44,797 bases of DNA, from positions 1-44,797 of the forward strand of contig JAOAEP010000069.1 of assembly GCA_026416755.1 (NCBI GenBank), in the 5' to 3' direction. Shown piece by piece: positions 23,729 through 31,065 of this stretch; the stretch's first letter is position 1, and every line of letters starts with the position of its first letter. The translations under genes were made by a program, and so were the position numbers. Origin of the DNA: a bacterium (GTDB lineage: Bacteria > Ratteibacteria > UBA8468 > B48-G9 > JAFGKM01). The notes under the pieces are model-generated. The model was not told where the DNA came from and did not search any database. It was given only the letters and a program-made list of their open reading frames with translations.

Positions 23729-24179
23729 TTTTTCCTCCTATTTTTTCTATCTCTTTTAGAAACTGATTTATATTATCAAATTCCTGATAAACAGAGGCAA
23801 ATCTAATATACGCGACTTTATCAAGTTTTTTTAATTTTTTTATAACAAGTTGCCCTATTTCTTTTGATGTAACTTCATCTTCATATCTTTGTCTTATATC
23901 TTTTTCAACTTCTTCTACAATTTTGTCAATTTTATCAATACTTATAGGTCTTTTCTCACATGCCTTCTGTATCCCAATTCTTATCTTATCTCTATTAAAT
24001 TTTTCTCTCCTTCCATCTTTTTTTACTACAACTAATGGCTTTAAATCAATTTCTTCATAAGTTGTAAATCTTTTCCTACATTTAAGACATGCTCTTCTTC
24101 TTCTTATTAATAAGCCATCATCTCTTTCTCTTGAATCAATTACTTTATCTTTAAGATAACCACAATAAGGACATTTCAT
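23721..24179 (-). CDS. nrdR: Transcriptional repressor NrdR
   Basis: A 152-residue repressor of ribonucleotide reductase genes. The start at 24179 is chosen because MKCPYCGYLKDKVIDSRE is the conserved N terminus; an upstream in-frame ATG would add 11 residues lying over the operator. Residues 1-45 are the zinc ribbon (CPYC...CLKC) with IRRRRACLKCRKRFTTYE binding DNA; residues 49-140 are the ATP-cone that senses ATP/dATP (VVVKKDGRREKFNRDKI, SKEIGQLVIKKL, VAYIRFASVYQEF). Two NrdR boxes sit just before the ATG, so it probably represses its own operon. No Shine-Dalgarno sequence is visible. Confidence 0.95.
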   Translation of the reverse strand: MKCPYCGYLKDKVIDSRERDDGLLIRRRRACLKCRKRFTTYEEIDLKPLVVVKKDGRREKFNRDKIRIGIQKACEKRPISIDKIDKIVEEVEKDIRQRYEDEVTSKEIGQLVIKKLKKLDKVAYIRFASVYQEFDNINQFLKEIEKIGGKNV

Positions 24180-24195
24180 TTTCAATATATAGTAT
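24180..24195 (-). promoter_or_regulatory. nrdR box: NrdR box 2 (start-codon proximal)
   Basis: The 10-base core CTATATATTG on the minus strand (24192-24183) fits every position of the published NrdR box core CwATATATwG. The 16-base element ends one base before the nrdR ATG. Its partner lies exactly 32 bases upstream, about three helical turns. Confidence 0.75.
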
Positions 24196-24211
24196 TTTAT
24201 AAAAAATTTCA

Positions 24212-24227
24212 CATCAATATATTGTAT
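24212..24227 (-). promoter_or_regulatory. nrdR box: NrdR box 1 (promoter proximal)
   Basis: The core CAATATATTG (24224-24215) is a perfect palindrome and fits the NrdR consensus at all ten positions. Flanks are ata/atg instead of the consensus aca/tgt. With box 2 it forms the tandem arrangement typical of NrdR-controlled promoters, just downstream of the predicted start of transcription. Confidence 0.75.
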
Positions 24228-24238
24228 TTTTTAAAATT

Positions 24239-24266
24239 AATATAACACCTCAAGAAATTTTGTCAA
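24239..24266 (-). promoter_or_regulatory. Promoter of the nrdR operon
   Basis: On the minus strand a perfect TTGACA (24266-24261) and TATATT (24244-24239, five of six matches) are 16 bases apart. Transcription would begin near 24232, giving a leader of about 52 bases that contains both NrdR boxes. Bound repressor would block the start region. Confidence 0.6.
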
Positions 24267-24292
24267 GTGAATTTCTTAAAATAGAATTTTAT

Positions 24293-24577
24293 TTACTTTT
24301 TACAAGTTGAACAAGAAGAAGAACTACAGGTAGAACAAGAACTTGAAGAAGAGGTTAAACCTTTTTCTTCTTTCTCTCTTCTTTTATATTCTTCACTTCT
24401 ATATTCTGTTGTATAAAAACCAGGACCTTTAAAAATTATACCACCACCAATTCCAACTAATCTTCTTAAACTATCGTTTTTACATTCTGGACATATTTTT
24501 AATGCTTCTTCTGTCATTTTTTGAAATTTTTCAAATTTGTATCCACAATTTTTACATTCATAATCATATGTGGGCAT
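24293..24577 (-). CDS. FmdB family zinc-ribbon protein
   Basis: A 94-residue protein beginning MPTYDYECKNCGYKFEKFQ, the family's unmistakable start, with a second CPEC knuckle making the zinc ribbon (about residues 8-40). GGGIIFKGPGFYTTEYRS is the conserved middle. The C terminus is a Ser/Cys-rich tail in which CSTC occurs twice; such tails are common in FmdB relatives. FmdB-type proteins are named from a formamidase regulator, but most have no known function. A strong AAGGAGG site precedes the ATG. It lies immediately upstream of the nrdR promoter on the same strand. Confidence 0.93.
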   Translation of the reverse strand: MPTYDYECKNCGYKFEKFQKMTEEALKICPECKNDSLRRLVGIGGGIIFKGPGFYTTEYRSEEYKRREKEEKGLTSSSSSCSTCSSSSCSTCKK

Positions 24578-24627
24578 CTTCGTCCTCCTTTTTTATTAAT
24601 TAGATGTAATAAATAACAAAAAGTTTC

Positions 24628-25149
24628 TTATATGTCAAGTATAGTTTTTTTATAACAAGTAAGAATTTTGCCAATATATAATCGATGATAATCACCAGAT
24701 TTATAAATTTTTTCCTTTATTTCCTTTGCTATCATTTCTGGTTTTATATCTATCTTTCCAATAACTTTACATTCATAACTAATTATACTTTCTTCAACAA
24801 GTGGAGATCTTACATATTTTGATTTTAAAGGAGTTAATTTTGTTTCTTTAAATTTATCAATATTTCTTCCTGAAACTGTTCCACAGTAATTAATAATATC
24901 TTTATATTTATCATCAAAAACATTTAAAGTAAAATCACCAGTCTGTTCAATTAATTCATAAGTATATCTTGATGGTCTAATAAAAATGATAAAAACAGGT
25001 TCGCCCCACACGATACCAATACTTCCCCAACCAATAGTCATAAGGTTTGGCTTATTATTTTTATCAATTGAACAAACAACAACTTTCCCTTCTCTTAAAA
25101 ATTTAATAGTTTCTTTTACAAGTTCAATATAATCTTCTATCTTTTCCAT
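24628..25149 (-). CDS. Flavin reductase-like FMN-binding split-barrel protein
   Basis: A 173-residue protein of the flavin reductase-like (FMN-binding split barrel) family. Conserved pieces are NKPNLMTIGWGSIGIVWGEP, FIIFIRPSRYTYELIEQTGDF (in pieces), FTLNVF and YCGTVSGRNIDKF, then SYECKVIGKID and DYHRLYIGKIL. Such proteins bind FMN and act as flavin reductases or electron carriers in anaerobes. AAGGAG precedes the ATG. It starts three bases after the stop of the alpha/beta hydrolase gene. Confidence 0.9.
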   Translation of the reverse strand: MEKIEDYIELVKETIKFLREGKVVVCSIDKNNKPNLMTIGWGSIGIVWGEPVFIIFIRPSRYTYELIEQTGDFTLNVFDDKYKDIINYCGTVSGRNIDKFKETKLTPLKSKYVRSPLVEESIISYECKVIGKIDIKPEMIAKEIKEKIYKSGDYHRLYIGKILTCYKKTILDI

Positions 25150-25152
25150 AAT

Positions 25153-25935
25153 TTACTCCTTTTTTAATGTGTCTTTAAAAAATTTTGTAGTTTCTTCTAA
25201 AACTTTTTTTTCGCTTTCTTCTGTTGTAAAAACATGCCCACCTTTATCAAGGATTAACATTTTTAAACTTCTTGCATTTATATGAAATTTTTCAAAATAG
25301 AAAAGTGAATGGTTTAAATCAAGAGTGATATCATCTTTCGTATGAATGATAAAAACGTCACCTTTATATCTTTCAACAAATTTTTCTATTTTCAATTTTT
25401 CAGTTGATTCTATAAATTCTCTTCCAATATAATGTCCTGTTCCTGGAATATAACATTTTCCATATTTTTTAAGTTTTATAATCATCTTTTTAGTTATTAA
25501 TTTCTTCTTAATAATCTCTGGAAAAGCAAGAGGAGACCATAAACATAAAGATCTTATCAAATCAAAATTTGAAGCAACATAAGTCGCAGTTAATGCTCCC
25601 ATTGAAAGTCCCAAAACACCAATTCTTTCAATATCAATAAAATCAAATGTTTTTAAAAATTCTACTGCTTTTTCTCCATCCTTAATTTCTGTCATTAATG
25701 TCATGTCCTCAAAATTCCCTTCACTATCTCCAGAACCATAAAAATCAAATCTTAAAACAGAAATTCCCTCTTTATATAATTTTCTTGCAAGTTTAGTAAA
25801 TAAAAAATGGCTCTCACACTTATTCCCTGTAAAACCATGAAATAGGATAACTCCAGGTGATTTTACTTTTTCATAAATATGAATTACCCCAAACAATTTA
25901 CCTTTACTACCGGTAAAAGTTACTTGTTTTTCCAT
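25153..25935 (-). CDS. Alpha/beta hydrolase (serine aminopeptidase/S33-like)
   Basis: A 260-residue cytoplasmic alpha/beta hydrolase. LFHGFTGNK is the oxyanion loop, RFDFYGSGDSEG the next conserved turn, and GLSMGA the nucleophile elbow with Ser111. A C-terminal KGGHVFTTEES supplies the catalytic His, with the acid probably in the IIHTKDDITLD loop. The pattern resembles feruloyl-esterase and acylglycerol-lipase-like hydrolases, so an ester or amide of a sugar or lipid is a reasonable substrate. AAAGGAG precedes the ATG. It follows the GT9 gene by 39 bases. Confidence 0.9.
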   Translation of the reverse strand: MEKQVTFTGSKGKLFGVIHIYEKVKSPGVILFHGFTGNKCESHFLFTKLARKLYKEGISVLRFDFYGSGDSEGNFEDMTLMTEIKDGEKAVEFLKTFDFIDIERIGVLGLSMGALTATYVASNFDLIRSLCLWSPLAFPEIIKKKLITKKMIIKLKKYGKCYIPGTGHYIGREFIESTEKLKIEKFVERYKGDVFIIHTKDDITLDLNHSLFYFEKFHINARSLKMLILDKGGHVFTTEESEKKVLEETTKFFKDTLKKE

Positions 25936-25974
25936 TTATTCTCCTTTTAAAATTCAGATTCCATTCACTTTAAT

Positions 25975-26868
25975 TTATGATTTTTCTTTTGATAAAAAGG
26001 TAATTATATCTTCTATTGTAATTGAATTTAGACATTTTCTTTCTTTACATTGTTTCATTTTTTCCTTTTCACATGGACTACAACCAACTTTTTTATGGAT
26101 AATTTTAACATTTTCACCTTTTGGTCCCCAAATAAATGGAGAAGTTGGACCAAAAATTGCAATTGTTTCTACCCCTGTAATACTAAATAAATGTGTAATT
26201 CCAGAATCGTTTCCAATATAGGTTATAGTTTCTTTTGCTATCTCTATAATAGTATCAAAACTAGGATTTATAAGTATTTCACCTTTGAAATTTTCTTTCC
26301 AAAAGTAAATTTCTTCCTCTTCTGCAGGACCAAGTAATATTTTAACATTTTCTAATTTTTTACTTAATTGCAAAAAGTTTTCTCTATTCCAATTTTTACT
26401 TTTATTTCCACTCCCAGGATGAATTACATAAAATTTACCTTTATTGTCAATTTTAATTCTGTATATTTCTTCAATTTTACTAAAATAATTTTTTATTGGC
26501 TGAAGTAGATAATCTGAGATGTGGATATTTAGTTCTTTTATTATAGGATGAAAGATTATTTCTTTAGTAAAATTCTCTTCTAAATTTATCCCTAAAATTT
26601 CTTTTCTATCACAAAAAGCATAAATAAGGTCAAAATTCTCCAAAAATTTTTTTAAAACTTTATTATTTTTTTCAAAAAAGAAAACAAATTCATAAGAATC
26701 AATAGGAAAAAACTTATCAACACTTCCATAATTTTCAACAAAACTTTTGTAAATACCTTTACCACATACAAAAACCTGATATCCATTATTTTTAAAAGTA
26801 GCAAAAACAGGAAAAGTAAGAATTAAATCACCAAGAGAACCTTCTCTAATTATTAGTACTTTTTTCAT
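25975..26868 (-). CDS. Family 9 glycosyltransferase (heptosyltransferase-like)
   Basis: A 297-residue GT-B protein of the GT9/heptosyltransferase family. MKKVLIIREGSLGDLILTFP is the standard N terminus with the RxGSLGD acceptor loop. FYVIHPGSGNKSKNWNRENF is the donor-site helix start, KILLGPAEEE follows, and the final signature is YIGNDSGITHLFSITG. A cysteine pair (CSPCEKEKMKQCKERKC) near the C terminus is common in the family. These enzymes add heptose or other sugars to lipopolysaccharide-type glycans. The gene overlaps the preceding one by 23 bases and closes the surface-protein unit. Confidence 0.92.
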   Translation of the reverse strand: MKKVLIIREGSLGDLILTFPVFATFKNNGYQVFVCGKGIYKSFVENYGSVDKFFPIDSYEFVFFFEKNNKVLKKFLENFDLIYAFCDRKEILGINLEENFTKEIIFHPIIKELNIHISDYLLQPIKNYFSKIEEIYRIKIDNKGKFYVIHPGSGNKSKNWNRENFLQLSKKLENVKILLGPAEEEEIYFWKENFKGEILINPSFDTIIEIAKETITYIGNDSGITHLFSITGVETIAIFGPTSPFIWGPKGENVKIIHKKVGCSPCEKEKMKQCKERKCLNSITIEDIITFLSKEKS

Positions 26869-28834
26869 TTTTCATTATCTTTAAAATTTCTTCAAAAATT
26901 ATTTTACTTCCTTCTTCATTAGGTAAATTCACATAAACAAATTCATTCTTTTTAAAAAATTTTTCTCCATTTTCAACTTCCGAAAAAATTTTGTATATAT
27001 CTAAAAAAATAAAACCTCTTTTTTCTGAAATTTTTCTTAGTTTTTCTCTATAAGGTTGAAAAGTTTCTAAATAAGGATAAGAAGGAAATGGTGAAGTCAA
27101 AATTATATTTGACGTTTTTTGAGACAAAAGCCAAAGCATTCCATCATAAACTTTTTCCCATTCATTTAATCTATGTCTTCTTAAAAGTGAGTTTAAAAAA
27201 GGGAAGAAAATAATAAAAGTACTATCATCAATTTGATTTAAAATGTTCTGTATAAATTTAAATTCATTTAAAAGATAATTTACATACTTTTCTTCGGATA
27301 TTTTAAAAATTTCTATTCTCTTTTCTTTATAAAAATCTTTCAACAGTTTATATAAATCTAATGGGAAATCTCCAATAATAACTATTTTAAAAAATTCTTT
27401 TTCTTTTGTCTTCATATTTGAATATTCAGGGATTTTAAAAATAATAAATTCATCACCTTTTTTAAAAAATATCCCATCTATTGAATACTCACTTTCTGTA
27501 AGTCCAACCATCTTTATAATTTTTTCTTCTATTTCTATATCATTAAAATAAATTTTTATTTTAACTTCATTTTGTTGGTCAATAGGTAAAGTCAAAGATT
27601 TGCCGTTTTCTTTCCCAGGTAGAATATATAATTCCTTTTCATTTTTTCCGCTTTTAATTAAACATTTAATTGGAACTGCTGATAAATTTTCAATTTTAAC
27701 TGGAATATACAAAATTTCATAACCATAAACAAAATTCTCAAAAGGAAGAATGTCAAAATTTACTTTAATTTCATTTATGTCTCCTAAAACTATTTTATGA
27801 GAAAATTCACCGTATTCCTTATTTTTCTCTGTTTTAAGTAAAATATTTATTTCTTTTTTTATATCTTCTAATTTAACTATAATTTTTTCTCCAGTATAAG
27901 TTTTCCCTTCAATTTCCCAAAAATATCTATCAGAAGAAGACAAAGTTGCATCAAGTTTTATATAAACAAATTCCATATTTTTAACCTTAAATGGACCTTC
28001 AATTTCATAATCAAAATATGAAGTTTTTTTAGAAATCAAATTTTCAACCTTTCTTAATTTTAATTTTACTGGAACTTCATTTATAGAGGTCATATCCCAA
28101 TATACTTTCCCTTTATCATTATAAAATCCAATCCCTTCTAAATTTCTTTCTCTAATTTTCAAAAGTGGAATTTCTATTTTTACCCACTTTCCCCTTTCAG
28201 GTAAATCACCAATTTTTTCTTTCTTTATACTTTTTATTTTTATATTATCTTTTCCAAAAGAAAAATAATAATGTCTTCTATATCTTGAAATAATTTCCAC
28301 CATAATTTCTTCAGTATTTTCATCTTCAATAAAAACATAAGTGATAACTTTATCTTCAGAAGTAATAGGGAACTGTTTTGGAAAACTAATTCTATGAAAT
28401 GAAAAACCAGCATTTCCTGTATGAGAAAAAATTCCATTTAATGGTTTTTCAACCCATACCCAGACTCCTGATTTTATTGAATTTGGCAATATGTAATCAT
28501 CAATTAAAAGTTCTCCTTTTTTAAATTTATTATACTCTTTATTTTTTTCACTATATCCAAGGAAAACTTTATAATTTATTGAATTGGTAGGTTTGAAAAT
28601 AATCTCCATTTCATTATTTAAAAAATCAACACCTAAAACTTCACATTCTTTCCCATTTTCATCTATAATTTTTATATCATTGTATTTTTCTTTTCCCACA
28701 ATAAATCTAAAGGAAGCAAGTTTTACAGTTTCAATTAAGTTTTTATTTTCACATGAAAGATTTATCATATATTTATATTCAGCAGTAAAAGAAAAAATCT
28801 GTAAGATATAAAAAATAAAGAATATTCTTTTCAT
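26846..28834 (-). CDS. Exported protein with DUF2341-like N-terminal and degenerate SGNH C-terminal domain
   Basis: A 662-residue exported protein (signal MKRIFFIFYILQIFSFTAEY). Residues about 20-115 (VKLASFRFIVG, YNDIKIIDENGKECE, NEMEIIFKPTNSINYKVFLGY) resemble DUF2341-like sugar-binding modules, followed by a carbohydrate-binding-like beta region and a low-similarity middle. Residues about 480-655 look like an SGNH/GDSL hydrolase: IVIIGDFPLDLYKLL for block I, FIIFFPFLNSLLRR, NIILTSPFPSYPY and a terminal VYVNLPNEEGSKII. The block I serine (GDS) is Phe and the block V D-x-x-H is N-x-x-N, so catalysis looks lost. It overlaps the GH gene (ATGA) and the GT9 gene (23 bases). Confidence 0.7.
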   Translation of the reverse strand: MKRIFFIFYILQIFSFTAEYKYMINLSCENKNLIETVKLASFRFIVGKEKYNDIKIIDENGKECEVLGVDFLNNEMEIIFKPTNSINYKVFLGYSEKNKEYNKFKKGELLIDDYILPNSIKSGVWVWVEKPLNGIFSHTGNAGFSFHRISFPKQFPITSEDKVITYVFIEDENTEEIMVEIISRYRRHYYFSFGKDNIKIKSIKKEKIGDLPERGKWVKIEIPLLKIRERNLEGIGFYNDKGKVYWDMTSINEVPVKLKLRKVENLISKKTSYFDYEIEGPFKVKNMEFVYIKLDATLSSSDRYFWEIEGKTYTGEKIIVKLEDIKKEINILLKTEKNKEYGEFSHKIVLGDINEIKVNFDILPFENFVYGYEILYIPVKIENLSAVPIKCLIKSGKNEKELYILPGKENGKSLTLPIDQQNEVKIKIYFNDIEIEEKIIKMVGLTESEYSIDGIFFKKGDEFIIFKIPEYSNMKTKEKEFFKIVIIGDFPLDLYKLLKDFYKEKRIEIFKISEEKYVNYLLNEFKFIQNILNQIDDSTFIIFFPFLNSLLRRHRLNEWEKVYDGMLWLLSQKTSNIILTSPFPSYPYLETFQPYREKLRKISEKRGFIFLDIYKIFSEVENGEKFFKKNEFVYVNLPNEEGSKIIFEEILKIMKNEKSTNN

Positions 28835-31065
28835 TTTTGTCTTTTAATTTTTATAGCAATGTCCTTTTCAAAAGGAATAATAGGAATCAAAAGCCCATCT
28901 TTATTTTCAATTATAATTTCTTTAATAACTTCTCCCTTATATGTATCCCAAAATTCTACTTTATATATACCCTCATTCAAATTTTTAAGTATAAGTTGAG
29001 CATCTTCAATCTTTATTGGATTAATTCTTTTAATTTGACTATTAAATACCTTCTTATCATAAATCCAAAAAAATCCTTCGTCTCTATTCTGAATTCCCAC
29101 AAAATCAACATCCTTTCCCATAATCTTACCATCAGAAATTTGTAAAAATTTTCCCCTCCTATCTTCATTTTCCCAGAATTTTGATAGTGCTTTGTAATGA
29201 AAATATAAGTTAAAGTGTTCAATAAAAGGCCACCACCAGAAAAGAGCAACACCAAACATTGGCATCATTGAAGAAGACCAAATTCCTCCATGTAAATTAT
29301 CCTCAAGATAAACTCTATCTTTGCCAACGCCAAATTCATTTATCATCATTGGTTTACCATATCCCTTTCTTTTCATATAATAGTCCATTACACTATTTAC
29401 TATTAAACTATCATATGCATTCCCAACAAGTGATTCAAGTTCAGGTATAACCCAAACCATTGGATCATCAGGTCTTCTACAGTAATGAGTTGTTATTGCT
29501 CTTTTATAAGGGTCAATTGATTTTAAGTAAGGATACATAATTTTATGCCAATATCTCACTTTATCAGATGAATAAAATCCAGTTAAATCTACTTCATTCC
29601 AGAACTCCCAGAAAACTATATTTGGTGAATAACCCCATCTTGAAACAATATAATTCAATCTCTGTTTAAAATATTCAATCGCTTTTTCATTATCAAAAAA
29701 TTCGTCAGGTGATTTTAAAAAACCTCCATTTATTTCATTATAAGGATTGTCCCACCATTCTGCGTCAGGATGAATGCTAAATTGTCCATGATTAATTAAA
29801 GTTAAAACCATAAAAATTCCATACTTTTCAGCAATATCACAAATATAATCAAGTTTCCATGAATTTTCCAAACTATATTTCCCAAGATTTTTATAATGAG
29901 GGGCATAATTATAATTCCATTCAATCCCAACCCACCAGGCACCCATCCATACCCTTGCATAGTTTTCTCCATTTTCAGCCATTTTTTTAAAATATTTATC
30001 ATAAGCAAAAGTTCCAAGCCCCTTTTTATATGTAAATTCATAAGGATAGGCACTTCTTTCATCATCTGGAGACCTCAAAGTATGCCCTATTGGATAGAAA
30101 AATTTACCATTTGAAAAAGAAAGGTAATATTTATCATTTTTATCCCAATTAACAAAACCATTTCTATCACTTTCAACAACTTCAAAATTCCCTTTATATA
30201 TCTCCATTTCTTTTTCTTTTCCATGTAGTTTTATTTTATATTCATACAAACCAACTTCTTGAGGAGTAAATCTAATTTTCCATTCACTTTTACCATATGG
30301 AATTAATTTTTCTCCTTCTTCATAAAGTGTTCTTAAATAATCATGATAAAAAAAGGCAGATGTTTCAAATAAATTTCCAGACGGAGAAATGAAAATTCCT
30401 TTTAATTTTAAATCAGGATTAAAAGGGTTATTAAATAAATAAGAAACTTCAAATGTAATTTCAAACTTCTCATTTCTTCCTATTTTTTTTGAATTTTCTC
30501 TAAAATTATATATAAAAAATTTTTCTTCATTTTCTCCTTTAAAACCTTCAAAAGAATCAATGTATAATTCACCGTTATAACTATTCCAAAACCATATGAT
30601 TATCCCTATTTCAGTTATATTTTCTTTCACATATGAATCAAAAACTTTAAGATGAGAAACAGGTTGCCAGAAATTAGTATTTTCTTTTAGATTTAATATA
30701 ACTTTTTTTTCTTCGCCTCTTTTTAATTTAATTTTTTCTGTTTCAAACCAATTCCATTCATCATCTTTTATGTATACAATAAATTCACCATCAATTCCAT
30801 CTTCTTCTGGGATATAAATTCTGAATGATAAATAATCAAAATCTTTACAATTAAATCTTCCTTCATGAAAAATTTTTACAATTTTTAAGTTTCTAATTTC
30901 TGCACATAAAGAATATTCGCCAGTACTTGAATATTTTTTGGATGAATAAAGTTTTGAATTTTCATCTTCTATTTTCCAATTGTTTATACTATTTTCAAAA
31001 TCAAAAATTATTTCAGAAAAAAGAGAAATAACAAAAATAAAAGAACAAAAAATTAGTTTTTTCAT
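28831..31065 (-). CDS. Exported clan GH-A glycoside hydrolase with DUF5060-like domain
   Basis: A 744-residue exported enzyme (signal about 1-18). Residues 19-180 look like a carbohydrate-binding module with FDFENSINNWKIED. Residues about 190-300 form a DUF5060-like Ig domain (EITFEVSYLFNNPFNP, EVGLYEYKIKLHGK). From about 310 there is a GH5-like TIM barrel: FYPIGHTLRSP, ARVWMGAWWVG, FMVLTLINHGQF, then the acid/base Glu491 in FWEFWNEVDL, ITTHYCRRPDD and the nucleophile Glu577 in MMINEFGVG. Both clan GH-A glutamates are in place, 86 residues apart. A short Ig-like tail ends the protein. Substrate unknown; a beta-linked plant or algal polysaccharide is plausible. ATGA overlap with the next gene. 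Confidence 0.85.
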   Translation of the reverse strand: MKKLIFCSFIFVISLFSEIIFDFENSINNWKIEDENSKLYSSKKYSSTGEYSLCAEIRNLKIVKIFHEGRFNCKDFDYLSFRIYIPEEDGIDGEFIVYIKDDEWNWFETEKIKLKRGEEKKVILNLKENTNFWQPVSHLKVFDSYVKENITEIGIIIWFWNSYNGELYIDSFEGFKGENEEKFFIYNFRENSKKIGRNEKFEITFEVSYLFNNPFNPDLKLKGIFISPSGNLFETSAFFYHDYLRTLYEEGEKLIPYGKSEWKIRFTPQEVGLYEYKIKLHGKEKEMEIYKGNFEVVESDRNGFVNWDKNDKYYLSFSNGKFFYPIGHTLRSPDDERSAYPYEFTYKKGLGTFAYDKYFKKMAENGENYARVWMGAWWVGIEWNYNYAPHYKNLGKYSLENSWKLDYICDIAEKYGIFMVLTLINHGQFSIHPDAEWWDNPYNEINGGFLKSPDEFFDNEKAIEYFKQRLNYIVSRWGYSPNIVFWEFWNEVDLTGFYSSDKVRYWHKIMYPYLKSIDPYKRAITTHYCRRPDDPMVWVIPELESLVGNAYDSLIVNSVMDYYMKRKGYGKPMMINEFGVGKDRVYLEDNLHGGIWSSSMMPMFGVALFWWWPFIEHFNLYFHYKALSKFWENEDRRGKFLQISDGKIMGKDVDFVGIQNRDEGFFWIYDKKVFNSQIKRINPIKIEDAQLILKNLNEGIYKVEFWDTYKGEVIKEIIIENKDGLLIPIIPFEKDIAIKIKRQK

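Noticed and set aside
24293..24350. Ser/Cys-rich tail of the FmdB protein as a modified peptide or metallothionein-like element
   Set aside because: Such tails are ordinary in the FmdB family.
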